A stretch of DNA of 64,000 nucleotides from Qipengyuania vulgaris (GTDB lineage Bacteria > Pseudomonadota > Alphaproteobacteria > Sphingomonadales > Sphingomonadaceae). Position numbers and translations under genes: made by a program. Within the stretch, counting starts at the first letter, position 1; every line of letters starts with the position of its first letter. The DNA lies in assembly GCA_000756795.1 (NCBI GenBank), contig CCSI01000001.1, positions 620,001 through 684,000 on the forward strand, read 5' to 3'. The notes below the pieces were generated by a model that saw nothing but the letters and a program-made list of their open reading frames with translations, was not told the origin of the DNA and ran no database searches. This document shows positions 56,299 to 64,000 of this stretch, one piece after another.

Positions 56299-57749
56299 GC
56301 GGTGTAGAACAGCGCCTGCGCTGCAGCATCCGCAAGATTGCCGAGCCACGGCGTCAGCAAATAGCCGAGCGGCGAGATTACGGCGACGCAAAGTGCAAGG
56401 ACCACCCAGTGTGAAACCGGGGCCTTGGCAGGGGCGGCGCCCTTCGGCTCATCGAAGAACATCACCTTGATGAACTTGATGTAGTAGAAGGCGCCGATGA
56501 CGCTGGCAGCGATACCGATGGCGGCGAGCGCAATCATGTCGGCCTGCACCGCGGCCTGGAAGACCACGAACTTGCCCCAGAAGCCGAACAGCGGCGGGAT
56601 GCCGGCTAGGCTGAACATCAGCGCGAGCAGGCACCATGCCAGCGCCGGGCTGGTGGTCGAAAGGCCGGAGATATCGTCAAAAGTGGCCAGCGCATTGCCC
56701 TCTGCATCGCGCAGCATCAGCAGGGCAACGAAGCTGCCGATGGTCATGAAGACATAAATCGACAGGTACACCATCACGCCCGAGATGCCCGCAGGCGCCG
56801 CAGCGGCAAGACCGATGAGGATGAAGCCGACGTTGTTGATGGAGGAATAGGCAAGCAAGCGCTTGAGGTTTTGCTGGCCGATGGCTCCGAGAGCGCCGAC
56901 CACGATGGAAGCAAGCGCTGCGAAGATGACAATTTGCTGCCAAGCCTCGACCTGCCCGCCGAAGGGACCGGTCGCCAGGCGCACCAGCATCGCCACGGCA
57001 GCAACCTTGGGGGCGCTGGCGAAAAAGGCTGTGACCGGCGTCGGTGCTCCTTCGTAGACGTCGGGCGTCCACATGTGGAACGGCACAGCGGCAATCTTGA
57101 AGGCCACACCGGCGAGAACGAAGACCACGCCGAACATCGCACCGGTCGAGAAATCGGCGGTGAAGGCAGCACGGATACCGTCATAGCTGGTCGTGCCCGA
57201 GAAGCCGTAGACGAGGCTCACGCCGTAAAGGATGATGCCCGAAGCAAGCCCGCCGAGTACGAAATACTTGAGGCCCGCCTCGCTCGACTTCTCGTTCCGC
57301 CGTGCGAAGCTGGCGAGGACGTAGGACGACAGGCTCGACATCTCGAGACCTATGTAGAGCGTCATCAAATCGGTGGCCGAAACCATCATGCCCATGCCGA
57401 CCGCGTTGAACAGCATCAGCACCGGATATTCGCCGCGATATTCTGCGCGTCCGTCGAAATAGCGGGGCGCGACAATCAGGCAGGCGATGGTGGCGAGATA
57501 GATGAGAGATTTGGCGAAGACCGCGAAGCCGTCGGCGAGGAACAGCCCGCCGAATGCGACGCCGGCCGCGCCGCCGTCGAACAGCGAGAGGTTGAAGAAC
57601 AGCGCACCGAACAGCGCCGCAACCGCGGCAATAGTGATACCGCGCGCAGCCTTTTCGCCCATGAATGCGGTGGCGAGCAGCAGCACGAGGCCGGTGACCG
57701 ACAGGCCGATTTCAGCGCCGGTGAGGTAGAGGGAAGTCGCGTAGGACAT
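56295..57749 (-). CDS. nuoN: NADH-quinone oxidoreductase subunit N
   Basis: Antiporter-like membrane subunit of complex I, 484 residues with about fourteen helices. The proton-translocating lysines lie in the FKIAAVPFHMWTPDVYEGAP and GQQNLKRLLAYSS segments and the quaternary motif is typical. Its start overlaps the nuoM stop by one base; birA follows. It is the last structural gene of the nuo operon. Confidence 0.95.
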   Translation of the reverse strand: MSYATSLYLTGAEIGLSVTGLVLLLATAFMGEKAARGITIAAVAALFGALFFNLSLFDGGAAGVAFGGLFLADGFAVFAKSLIYLATIACLIVAPRYFDGRAEYRGEYPVLMLFNAVGMGMMVSATDLMTLYIGLEMSSLSSYVLASFARRNEKSSEAGLKYFVLGGLASGIILYGVSLVYGFSGTTSYDGIRAAFTADFSTGAMFGVVFVLAGVAFKIAAVPFHMWTPDVYEGAPTPVTAFFASAPKVAAVAMLVRLATGPFGGQVEAWQQIVIFAALASIVVGALGAIGQQNLKRLLAYSSINNVGFILIGLAAAAPAGISGVMVYLSIYVFMTIGSFVALLMLRDAEGNALATFDDISGLSTTSPALAWCLLALMFSLAGIPPLFGFWGKFVVFQAAVQADMIALAAIGIAASVIGAFYYIKFIKVMFFDEPKGAAPAKAPVSHWVVLALCVAVISPLGYLLTPWLGNLADAAAQALFYTA

Positions 57750-59293
57750 CAGTGCTCTCCCTCCTCGTGGCCTTCATACTCGACATAGTTCGCAGCGGTT
57801 GCGCGCGGCGTTCCTTCGTCGAGTGCGCTGTCATAGCGCGGCGCGACGCTGGCGAGGCGGGTTTCGAGAGCGGCAATGTCCTGACGCATGGGGGCTAGGA
57901 AGCTTTCCGGATAGACGCCCATCCACAGCACGGCGGCTGCAATCGGGGCAAGCATGGCCCATTCGCGGGCGTTGAGATCTGTCATGGCGGCGGCATCGGC
58001 ATTCTTCTGTTCGCCGAAAGCCACGCGGCGGTAGAGGTAGAGCATGTAGGCTGCGCCAAGGATGATGCCCGTGGTGCAGACCAGCGTCACGAAGGTCGAG
58101 ACCTCGTAGATGCCTGCCAGCGCAAGGAATTCGCCGACGAAGTTGCTCGTGCCCGGAAGGCCCACGCTCGCCATCGTGAAGAGCAGGAAGAACAGCGCGT
58201 ATTTCGGCATGTTGATGCTGAGGCCGCCGTAACGCGCAATCTCGCGGGTGTGCAGGCGGTCGTAGATGACGCCGACACACAGGAAGAGCGCGCCCGAAAC
58301 GAGGCCGTGGCCGAGCATGACCATCATCGCGCCTTCGAGGCCCTGCACGTTGAAGGCGAAGAGACCCACCGTCACGATCGCCATGTGGGCGACCGAAGAA
58401 TAGGCAATGAGCTTCTTCATGTCCTGCTGCACCAGCGCGACTAGCGAGGTGTAAATCACCGCCACCATCGAGAGTGCGAAGACCAGCCATGCAAGGTCTG
58501 CACTTGCATCGGGGAACATCGGCAGGCTGAAGCGGATGAAACCGTAGCCGCCGAGCTTCAAGAGAACACCTGCAAGGATGACCGAACCGGCCGTCGGTGC
58601 CTGCACGTGGGCATCGGGCAGCCAGGTGTGGACCGGCCACATCGGCATTTTCACTGCGAAGCTGGCGAAGAAGGCGAGCCAGAGCCACAGCTGCGCACCG
58701 ACCGGGAAGTTATACTGCATCAGCGTGGGGATGTCGGACGTGCCGGCTTCGTCCACCATCCACAGCATCGCGATCAGCATCAGCACCGATCCGAGCAGCG
58801 TGTAGAGGAAGAACTTATAGCTCGCGTAAATGCGGTTATCGCCGCCCCACACGCCGATGATGAGATACATCGGGATGAGGCCAGCCTCGAAGAAGATGTA
58901 GAACAGGAACAGGTCCTGCGCGGCGAACACGCCGATCATCAGCACTTCCATCAGCAGGAAGGCGGCCATGTATTCGCCCACGCGCTTGGTGATGGAATCC
59001 CAGCTGGCGAGGATGCAGATGGGCATCAGGAAGACGCTGAGCATGATCAGCATCAGCGCAATGCCGTCGATGCCGAGCGCATACTGGAAGCCTGCGAAGA
59101 GCTGTGCACGCTCGGTGAACTGCCACTGGGCACCACCGATATCGTAATTGAGCCACAGCAGGATGCCGAGCGCGAGGTCGATGAGCGTCGCGAACAGCGC
59201 GACCATGCGCGCGGCAGGCGCGTTCAGGAACAGGCAGGCGATGGCCGCGACAAGCGGCACGGCGAGCATGAGCGAGAGGATGGGGAACTCCAT
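57749..59293 (-). CDS. nuoM: NADH-quinone oxidoreductase subunit M
   Basis: Antiporter-like subunit of complex I, 514 residues. Conserved features are WPVHTWLPDAHVQAPTAGS with the key Lys (FAVKMPMWPVHTW), QQDMKKLIAYSSVAHM and the Glu in the FYIFFEAGLIPMYL helix. Joined to nuoL and nuoN by one-base stop/start overlaps (TGATG). Confidence 0.96.
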   Translation of the reverse strand: MEFPILSLMLAVPLVAAIACLFLNAPAARMVALFATLIDLALGILLWLNYDIGGAQWQFTERAQLFAGFQYALGIDGIALMLIMLSVFLMPICILASWDSITKRVGEYMAAFLLMEVLMIGVFAAQDLFLFYIFFEAGLIPMYLIIGVWGGDNRIYASYKFFLYTLLGSVLMLIAMLWMVDEAGTSDIPTLMQYNFPVGAQLWLWLAFFASFAVKMPMWPVHTWLPDAHVQAPTAGSVILAGVLLKLGGYGFIRFSLPMFPDASADLAWLVFALSMVAVIYTSLVALVQQDMKKLIAYSSVAHMAIVTVGLFAFNVQGLEGAMMVMLGHGLVSGALFLCVGVIYDRLHTREIARYGGLSINMPKYALFFLLFTMASVGLPGTSNFVGEFLALAGIYEVSTFVTLVCTTGIILGAAYMLYLYRRVAFGEQKNADAAAMTDLNAREWAMLAPIAAAVLWMGVYPESFLAPMRQDIAALETRLASVAPRYDSALDEGTPRATAANYVEYEGHEEGEH

Positions 59294-61284
59294 CAGAACA
59301 GTACCCAGGTGACAGCGGCGACAAGTCCGAGGAGCATCACCAGCGCATAGCTATACAGATATCCGGTCTGGAACTTCTTGGCACCGACCGAGCCCTTTTC
59401 GATCACCCAGGCCACACCATTGGGGCCGAAGCGGTCGATGGTGCCGATATCGCCGAGTTTCCAGAACTGGCGGCCCAGCCAGAAGGCGGGGACCACGAAG
59501 AGGTAGTGGTAGAGCTCGTCGAAATACCACTTGTTGTAGAAGAAGCGGTAGACCGGTCCGAGCTGCTCGGCAGCCTTGCCGGGGATGCTCGTGTCCTTGA
59601 TGTAGGCGAGCCATGCCACGAACAGGCCGATGAGCATCACGATGAACGCCGCATACTTAACCAGATAGGGGACAGCGTGCATCCGGTGGATCAGGTCTTC
59701 ATTGTAGAAGATCGACTGACCCCAGAAGGCGGCATCGTCGAGGAAGGTCGGCGCGAAGACCTGTCCGGCCAGCACCGCACCCACCGACAGCACACCTAGC
59801 GGGATGAGCATCGAGAGTGGGCTTTCGTGCGGGTGGTAACCACCCGTGGTGTCTTCACCGGCTTCTTCGGGTGTCTTGTGGACGCTGTGCTGGATGTGCT
59901 CGCTCTCGATCCAGCGGGGCTTGCCCCAGAAGGTGAGGAACATCAGGCGCCAGCTGTAGAAGCTGGTCAGGAGCGCGGCGAGCGTACCCATCCAGAAGGC
60001 GAAATTGCCGAGTTCCGTGCCGCGACCATAGGCAACTTCGAGAATGGCATCCTTCGACCAGAAGCCTGCGAAACCGGCACCGAGGTGATAGATACCCACA
60101 CCGGTAATCGCCAGCGTACCTGCCATCATCGCCCAGAAGGTGAGCGGGATGTGCTTACGCAGATTGCCGTAGTAGCGCATGTCCTGCTCGTGGTGCATCG
60201 CGTGAATGACCGAGCCTGCACCGAGGAACAGCAGCGCCTTGAAGAAGGCGTGCGTGAACAGGTGGAACATGGCCGCGCCATAAGCGCCGACACCTGCCGC
60301 GAAGAACATGTAGCCAAGCTGCGAACAGGTCGAATAGGCGATGACGCGCTTGATGTCCCACTGCGTCGTGCCGACGGTGGCGGCAAAGATACAGGTAGCA
60401 GCGCCGATGAAGGTCACCATGCCGAGCGCGACAGGCGCGGTCTCGAACATCGGCGACAGGCGGCAGACCATGAAGACGCCCGCGGTCACCATAGTGGCGG
60501 CGTGGATGAGGGCCGAAACCGGGGTCGGGCCCTCCATCGCGTCGGGCAGCCAGGTGTGGAGGCCGAGCTGTGCCGACTTGCCCATCGCGCCGATGAACAG
60601 GAGGATGCAGAGCACGTCCATCGTATGCACGCGCAGGCCGAGGAAACCGATCGTCGCCCCGCTCATGCCGGGTGCCGCTTCGAGGATTTCGGGGATCGAG
60701 ACCGTGCCGAACACCCAGAAGGTGCCGAAGATGCCGAGCATGAAGCCGAGGTCGCCCACGCGGTTGACCACGAAGGCCTTGATAGCGGCGGCATTGGCGC
60801 TCGGCTTCTTGAACCAGAAACCGATCAGCAGGTAGCTGGCGAGGCCAACGCCTTCCCAACCGAAGAACATCTGCACGAGGTTGTCGGCAGTCACCAGCAT
60901 CAGCATGGCGAAGGTGAAGAGCGAGAGGTAGGCGAAGAAGCGCGGCTGATCCGGGTCTTCCTCCATATAGCCCCAGCTGTAGAGGTGGACGAGCGCGGAG
61001 ACAGTGGTGATGACCACCAGCATGACCGCGGTCAGAGTGTCGACGCGCAGCGCCCAGTCGAAGGACAACGCGCCCGACTGGACCCAGGTGAGGACGGGCA
61101 CGACGCTGGCTTCCGCGCTGCCACTCACGAAGCTCAGGAAAATCGGCCAGCTCAAGGCGCAGCTGATGAACAGCGCGCCGGTCGTGATCGATTTGGCGAA
61201 AACGCTGGGCGCGCTCTTGTTGACGAGGCCCGCTACCACTGCTGCGAGCAGCGGCAGGAAGACGATGAAGAGGATCGAGTTCAC
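59293..61284 (-). CDS. nuoL: NADH-quinone oxidoreductase subunit L
   Basis: Largest antiporter-like subunit of complex I, 663 residues, which also carries the long lateral helix at its C-terminal end. Signature [32 protein letters not shown] and [18 protein letters not shown] are visible (each within the conserved core), plus [11 protein letters not shown]. Gene joined to nuoM by a one-base overlap and to nuoK by a 6-bp gap. Confidence 0.96.
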   Translation of the reverse strand: MNSILFIVFLPLLAAVVAGLVNKSAPSVFAKSITTGALFISCALSWPIFLSFVSGSAEASVVPVLTWVQSGALSFDWALRVDTLTAVMLVVITTVSALVHLYSWGYMEEDPDQPRFFAYLSLFTFAMLMLVTADNLVQMFFGWEGVGLASYLLIGFWFKKPSANAAAIKAFVVNRVGDLGFMLGIFGTFWVFGTVSIPEILEAAPGMSGATIGFLGLRVHTMDVLCILLFIGAMGKSAQLGLHTWLPDAMEGPTPVSALIHAATMVTAGVFMVCRLSPMFETAPVALGMVTFIGAATCIFAATVGTTQWDIKRVIAYSTCSQLGYMFFAAGVGAYGAAMFHLFTHAFFKALLFLGAGSVIHAMHHEQDMRYYGNLRKHIPLTFWAMMAGTLAITGVGIYHLGAGFAGFWSKDAILEVAYGRGTELGNFAFWMGTLAALLTSFYSWRLMFLTFWGKPRWIESEHIQHSVHKTPEEAGEDTTGGYHPHESPLSMLIPLGVLSVGAVLAGQVFAPTFLDDAAFWGQSIFYNEDLIHRMHAVPYLVKYAAFIVMLIGLFVAWLAYIKDTSIPGKAAEQLGPVYRFFYNKWYFDELYHYLFVVPAFWLGRQFWKLGDIGTIDRFGPNGVAWVIEKGSVGAKKFQTGYLYSYALVMLLGLVAAVTWVLF

Positions 61285-61290
61285 GTCGCC

Positions 61291-61596
61291 TTATCCCTTC
61301 ATCTGGTTGGCGTCGTCGACCGCGATGGTGCCGCGGCCTCGGAAGTAGATCAGGAGGATGGCGAGCCCGATGGCCGCCTCTGCCGCAGCAACGGTCAGGA
61401 CGAACATGGCGAAGACCTGACCGACGAGGTCGCCGAGGAAGGCGCTGAAGGCTACCATGTTGATATTCACGGCGAGCAGGATGAGCTCGATCGACATCAG
61501 GATGACGATGATGTTCTTCCGATTGAGGAAGATGCCCAGCACGCCCAGCACGAACAGGATCGCGCTGACAATGATATAGTGTTCGACGCCGATCAC
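61291..61596 (-). CDS. nuoK: NADH-quinone oxidoreductase subunit K
   Basis: Three-helix complex I subunit of 101 residues that takes part in the proton path between the quinone site and the antiporter subunits. The key membrane glutamates are in [15 protein letters not shown] and [15 protein letters not shown]. Overlaps nuoJ by four bases. Confidence 0.94.
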   Translation of the reverse strand: MIGVEHYIIVSAILFVLGVLGIFLNRKNIIVILMSIELILLAVNINMVAFSAFLGDLVGQVFAMFVLTVAAAEAAIGLAILLIYFRGRGTIAVDDANQMKG

Positions 61597-62213
61597 AGCT
61601 CGACCCCCTGCCCAACTGTGGGCTGTTTCATGACAGTTGCCTCGTCCGGATTGCGACGGACCTGCTTGCCGATGTCCTGCTGGCCGCGCTTGGCGCGCGT
61701 GGGACGGTGGGTCAGCACGATGGCGCCGATCATCGCCACCAGCAGGATGATGCCGGCAGCTTCGAACAGGAAGAGGTATTTGGTGTAGAGCAAGGCGCCG
61801 ATGGCATTGGTGTTGCCTTCGACCATGGCGGGCGCGTCGCTCGCCATCGGGGTGCCGAGTTCGATGGCGCCCATCCGGTACGCACCTATGCCCAGCACCA
61901 GTTCGGCAAGCAGGATGAGCGCGATGACCACGCCCAGCGGCGCGTTCTTGATGAAGCCTGCGCGCATGGCGGCGACGTCGATGTCGAGCATCATCACCAC
62001 GAAGAGGAACAGCACAGCGACCGCGCCGACGTAAACGATGATGAGAAGCATCGCGATAAATTCAGCGCCGACGAGGACCATCAGCCCCGCAGCGTTGAAG
62101 AAGGCGAGGATGAGCCACAGCACGGAATGCACCGGATTGCGCGCCGTGATGACCATCACGGCCGATGCAATCACGAGCACCGCAAACAGGTAAAAGGCGA
62201 TAGTCTGGATCAT
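61593..62213 (-). CDS. nuoJ: NADH-quinone oxidoreductase subunit J
   Basis: Membrane subunit of 206 residues with five helices; the TM3 region with the conserved Tyr/Gly bulge ([20 protein letters not shown], approximate) is visible. The C-terminal tail is hydrophilic and basic ([12 protein letters not shown]). It lies 27 bp from nuoI and overlaps nuoK by four bases. Confidence 0.93.
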   Translation of the reverse strand: MIQTIAFYLFAVLVIASAVMVITARNPVHSVLWLILAFFNAAGLMVLVGAEFIAMLLIIVYVGAVAVLFLFVVMMLDIDVAAMRAGFIKNAPLGVVIALILLAELVLGIGAYRMGAIELGTPMASDAPAMVEGNTNAIGALLYTKYLFLFEAAGIILLVAMIGAIVLTHRPTRAKRGQQDIGKQVRRNPDEATVMKQPTVGQGVEL

Positions 62214-62240
62214 GGTATCCCGATTTCGATTGCGGCGCGG

Positions 62241-62726
62241 TTAGCGATAGGGTGCGTCGGCTTCAAGGTTCGCGGCGATAGCCCGCTCCCACTTGTCACC
62301 ATTGGCGAGCAGCTTGGCCTTGTCGTAAAGCAGCTCCTCGCGGGTTTCGGTTGCATATTCGAAGTTCGGACCCTCGACCACGGCATCCACCGGGCAGGCT
62401 TCCTGACAGAAACCGCAGTAAATGCACTTGGTCATATCGATGTCGTAGCGCGTGGTGCGGCGGCTGCCGTCCTCGCGCGGTTCGCTCTCGATAGTGATCG
62501 CCTGCGCCGGGCAGACGGCCTCGCACAGCTTGCAGGCTATGCAGCGTTCCTCGCCATTGGGATAACGGCGCAGCGCATGCTCGCCGCGGAAGCGCGGAGA
62601 GAGCGGGTTCTTCTCGAACGGATAGTTGATCGTCACCTTGGGCTTGAAGAAATACTTCAGCGTGAGGGCATGCGCCTTCACGAACTCCCACAGGGTGAAC
62701 GACTTTATGTAGTGCGCGACGCTCAT
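62241..62726 (-). CDS. nuoI: NADH-quinone oxidoreductase subunit I (2 x 4Fe-4S)
   Basis: Peripheral-arm subunit of 161 residues that carries clusters N6a and N6b next to the quinone site. Two cysteine sets are visible: [12 protein letters not shown] and [12 protein letters not shown]. The N-terminal amphipathic segment ([17 protein letters not shown]) anchors it to the membrane arm. The ATG at 62726 overlaps the nuoH stop by four bases. Confidence 0.96.
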   Translation of the reverse strand: MSVAHYIKSFTLWEFVKAHALTLKYFFKPKVTINYPFEKNPLSPRFRGEHALRRYPNGEERCIACKLCEAVCPAQAITIESEPREDGSRRTTRYDIDMTKCIYCGFCQEACPVDAVVEGPNFEYATETREELLYDKAKLLANGDKWERAIAANLEADAPYR

Positions 62727-63784
62727 GCGGCGGCTCCATAGTGGCCGGTGGCCATCAACCAACCGGAAATCAGAACGACGAACAGCAGGCTCAGCGGCAG
62801 GAAGACTTTCCAGCCCAGGCGCATAAGCTGGTCGTAGCGATAGCGCGGGACGGTCGCCATGACCCAGCTGAACATGAAAAAGAACAGGAACATCTTGGCG
62901 AAGAACCAGATGATGCCCGGGATATCGAACCAGGGAATAAGGTCGATATCGAGCGGGGGCAGCCAGCCACCGAAGAACAGGATGGTCATCAGCGCGCACA
63001 TCAGCAGGATGTTGGCGTATTCGCCGAGCCAGAAGAGCGCGAAGCTCATCGAGGAGTATTCGGTCTGGTAGCCTGCCACCAGCTCGCTTTCCGCTTCGGT
63101 CAGGTCGAAGGGAACGCGCTGCGTTTCAGCCAGTGCCGAGATGAAGAACATCACGAAAATCGGGAACAGCAGCAGGTTGAAGACATAGCCATTGACGATG
63201 CCCAGCCCGTGGCCCTTCTGCGCCATCACGATGTCGGTCAGGTTGAAGCTACCCGCATAGAGGATGACGCCGATCATGATGAAGCCGATCGAGACTTCGT
63301 AGCTGATCATCTGCGCCGAGGCGCGCATGGCGGAGAAGAACGGGTATTTCGAGTTCGATGCCCAGCCCGCCATGATGATGCCGTAGACCGACAGCGAACT
63401 AACCGCGAAGATGTAGAGCAAGCCGACATTGATGTCGGCGAGCACCACGCCCGCATCGAACGGAATGACCGCCCAAGCAATGAGCGCCACGGTAAAGGTG
63501 ACGATCGGCGCAAGGATGAAGATGCCCTTGTTAGCTGCGCTCGGGATGATGGTTTCCTGGAGGAAGACCTTCAGGCCGTCGGCAAAGCTCTGCAGCAGGC
63601 CGAAGGGGCCGACCACATTGGGTCCGCGGCGCAGGTTGATCGCTGCCCAGACCTTGCGGTCGACATAGATGATCATGGCGACGGCCAGCATCAGCGGCAG
63701 CGCGATAAGCAGGATGCCTGCGATGGTCGCGATGGCCCATGCCCATTCGTAGGATAGGCCCCAGGATTGGAAGAATTCGGTCAT
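62723..63784 (-). CDS. nuoH: NADH-quinone oxidoreductase subunit H
   Basis: Membrane subunit at the quinone-binding site, 353 residues, eight helices. Conserved blocks are [21 protein letters not shown] at the first cytoplasmic loop (given in parts: [21 protein letters not shown]), [19 protein letters not shown], and [17 protein letters not shown]. Overlaps nuoG upstream and nuoI downstream by four bases each. Confidence 0.96.
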   Translation of the reverse strand: MTEFFQSWGLSYEWAWAIATIAGILLIALPLMLAVAMIIYVDRKVWAAINLRRGPNVVGPFGLLQSFADGLKVFLQETIIPSAANKGIFILAPIVTFTVALIAWAVIPFDAGVVLADINVGLLYIFAVSSLSVYGIIMAGWASNSKYPFFSAMRASAQMISYEVSIGFIMIGVILYAGSFNLTDIVMAQKGHGLGIVNGYVFNLLLFPIFVMFFISALAETQRVPFDLTEAESELVAGYQTEYSSMSFALFWLGEYANILLMCALMTILFFGGWLPPLDIDLIPWFDIPGIIWFFAKMFLFFFMFSWVMATVPRYRYDQLMRLGWKVFLPLSLLFVVLISGWLMATGHYGAAA

Positions 63785-64000
63785 TCCGCGGCCTCCGCCA
63801 GTTCGCCGCCGTGGAGCAGTTCGTCCGAGCAGCGCTGCATCACCGCGCTGGCACGGGCGATGGGATTGGTGAGGTAGAAGTCCAGAATCGGATAGGCGCT
63901 CATCGTGCCTTCCGCCTTGGCGTTGGCATCTGCCTTGGGCAGCGCGCCATAGTCGGCGAGGCCTTCTTCGCCCAGTGCCGGGACTTCGCTGATCATTGCA
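63781..64000 (-). CDS. nuoG: NADH-quinone oxidoreductase subunit G (C-terminal end only)
   Basis: Only the last 72 or so codons lie in the window. They match the extreme C-terminus of alphaproteobacterial NuoG ([20 protein letters not shown], then GELAEAAE), and the position just before nuoH with a four-base overlap fits the standard nuoG-H-I order. Iron-sulfur ligands lie outside the window. Confidence 0.88.
   Translation of the reverse strand, partial: AMISEVPALGEEGLADYGALPKADANAKAEGTMSAYPILDFYLTNPIARASAVMQRCSDELLHGGELAEAAE

Noticed and set aside
59827-61788. 653-codon plus-strand frame opposite nuoL
   Set aside because: Very His/Asp/Glu/Arg-rich shadow of membrane-protein codons; nuoL is unmistakable.

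Overview
This 64 kb window is a chromosomal core region of an alphaproteobacterium, most likely a member of Sphingomonadales (Erythrobacteraceae or a close relative). The basis is high GC, fused ispDF, an E1-beta subunit of pyruvate dehydrogenase carrying its own lipoyl domain, the nuo-birA-coaX-rnj-DUF1467 gene string, the dusB-ntrB-ntrC string, a GTTC-N7-GTTC SOS box upstream of lexA, and an alphaproteobacterial RpoH promoter plus ROSE-type RNA thermometer upstream of hsp20. The genus is inference. There is no insertion sequence, prophage, CRISPR array or rRNA; gene density is very high and many neighbours overlap by 1 to 8 bases.

Layout. 1-3 kb (minus): nitrogen two-component system ntrC (cut by the window edge), ntrB and tRNA-dihydrouridine synthase dusB. 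3-5.2 kb (plus): ispDF (MEP isoprenoid pathway), a small secreted protein, a CinA-type amidase. 5.2-6.6 kb (minus): a COQ10-type lipid-binding protein and lipA. 6.7-8.1 kb (plus): beta-carbonic anhydrase and a NYN-domain protein. 8.2-9.5 kb (minus): a periplasmic helical-repeat protein. 9.8-15.9 kb: gyrA, a YhhN membrane protein, trmFO, an EF-hand protein and a squalene/phytoene-synthase-like protein. 16-18.6 kb: three orphan TadE/TadG-like pseudopilin genes. 18.7-21.6 kb (minus): ftsB, pdhA, pdhB. 21.7-26.6 kb (plus): hppD with a VOC protein, a MscS channel, a haloalkane dehalogenase and an MFS exporter, then a minus-strand tRNA-Arg(CCU). 26.7-28.2 kb (minus): DUF1178, a Nit-type amidase and grxC. 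28.2-29.2 kb: heat-shock-regulated hsp20 and an intergenic region with a probable small RNA. 29.2-32.2 kb (minus): pyrG, secG, tpiA. 32.4-41.4 kb (plus): a PpiD-like foldase, then trpE, a lipoprotein, pip, trpG, trpD, trpC, moaC and lexA. 41.4-43.6 kb (minus): comEC. 43.7-46.4 kb (plus): gltX and gltA. 46.5-50 kb (minus): a histidine-kinase-like protein without the phospho-accepting histidine, an unassigned helical protein, and a membrane protein with a nucleotidyltransferase-like N-terminus. 50.2-52.8 kb (plus): an 876-residue membrane-anchored coiled-coil protein. 52.9-64 kb (minus): nuoG (cut), H, I, J, K, L, M, N, then birA, coaX, rnj and a DUF1467 gene in one tight array.

Most of the window is ordinary housekeeping. 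The parts that deserve a second look are the structured, terminator-ended small RNA candidate between hsp20 and pyrG; the RpoH promoter and ROSE thermometer on hsp20; the His-less kinase and its unassigned neighbour; the orphan Tad trio with its leader hairpin; and the large coiled-coil protein. No wholly new multi-gene system is evident.
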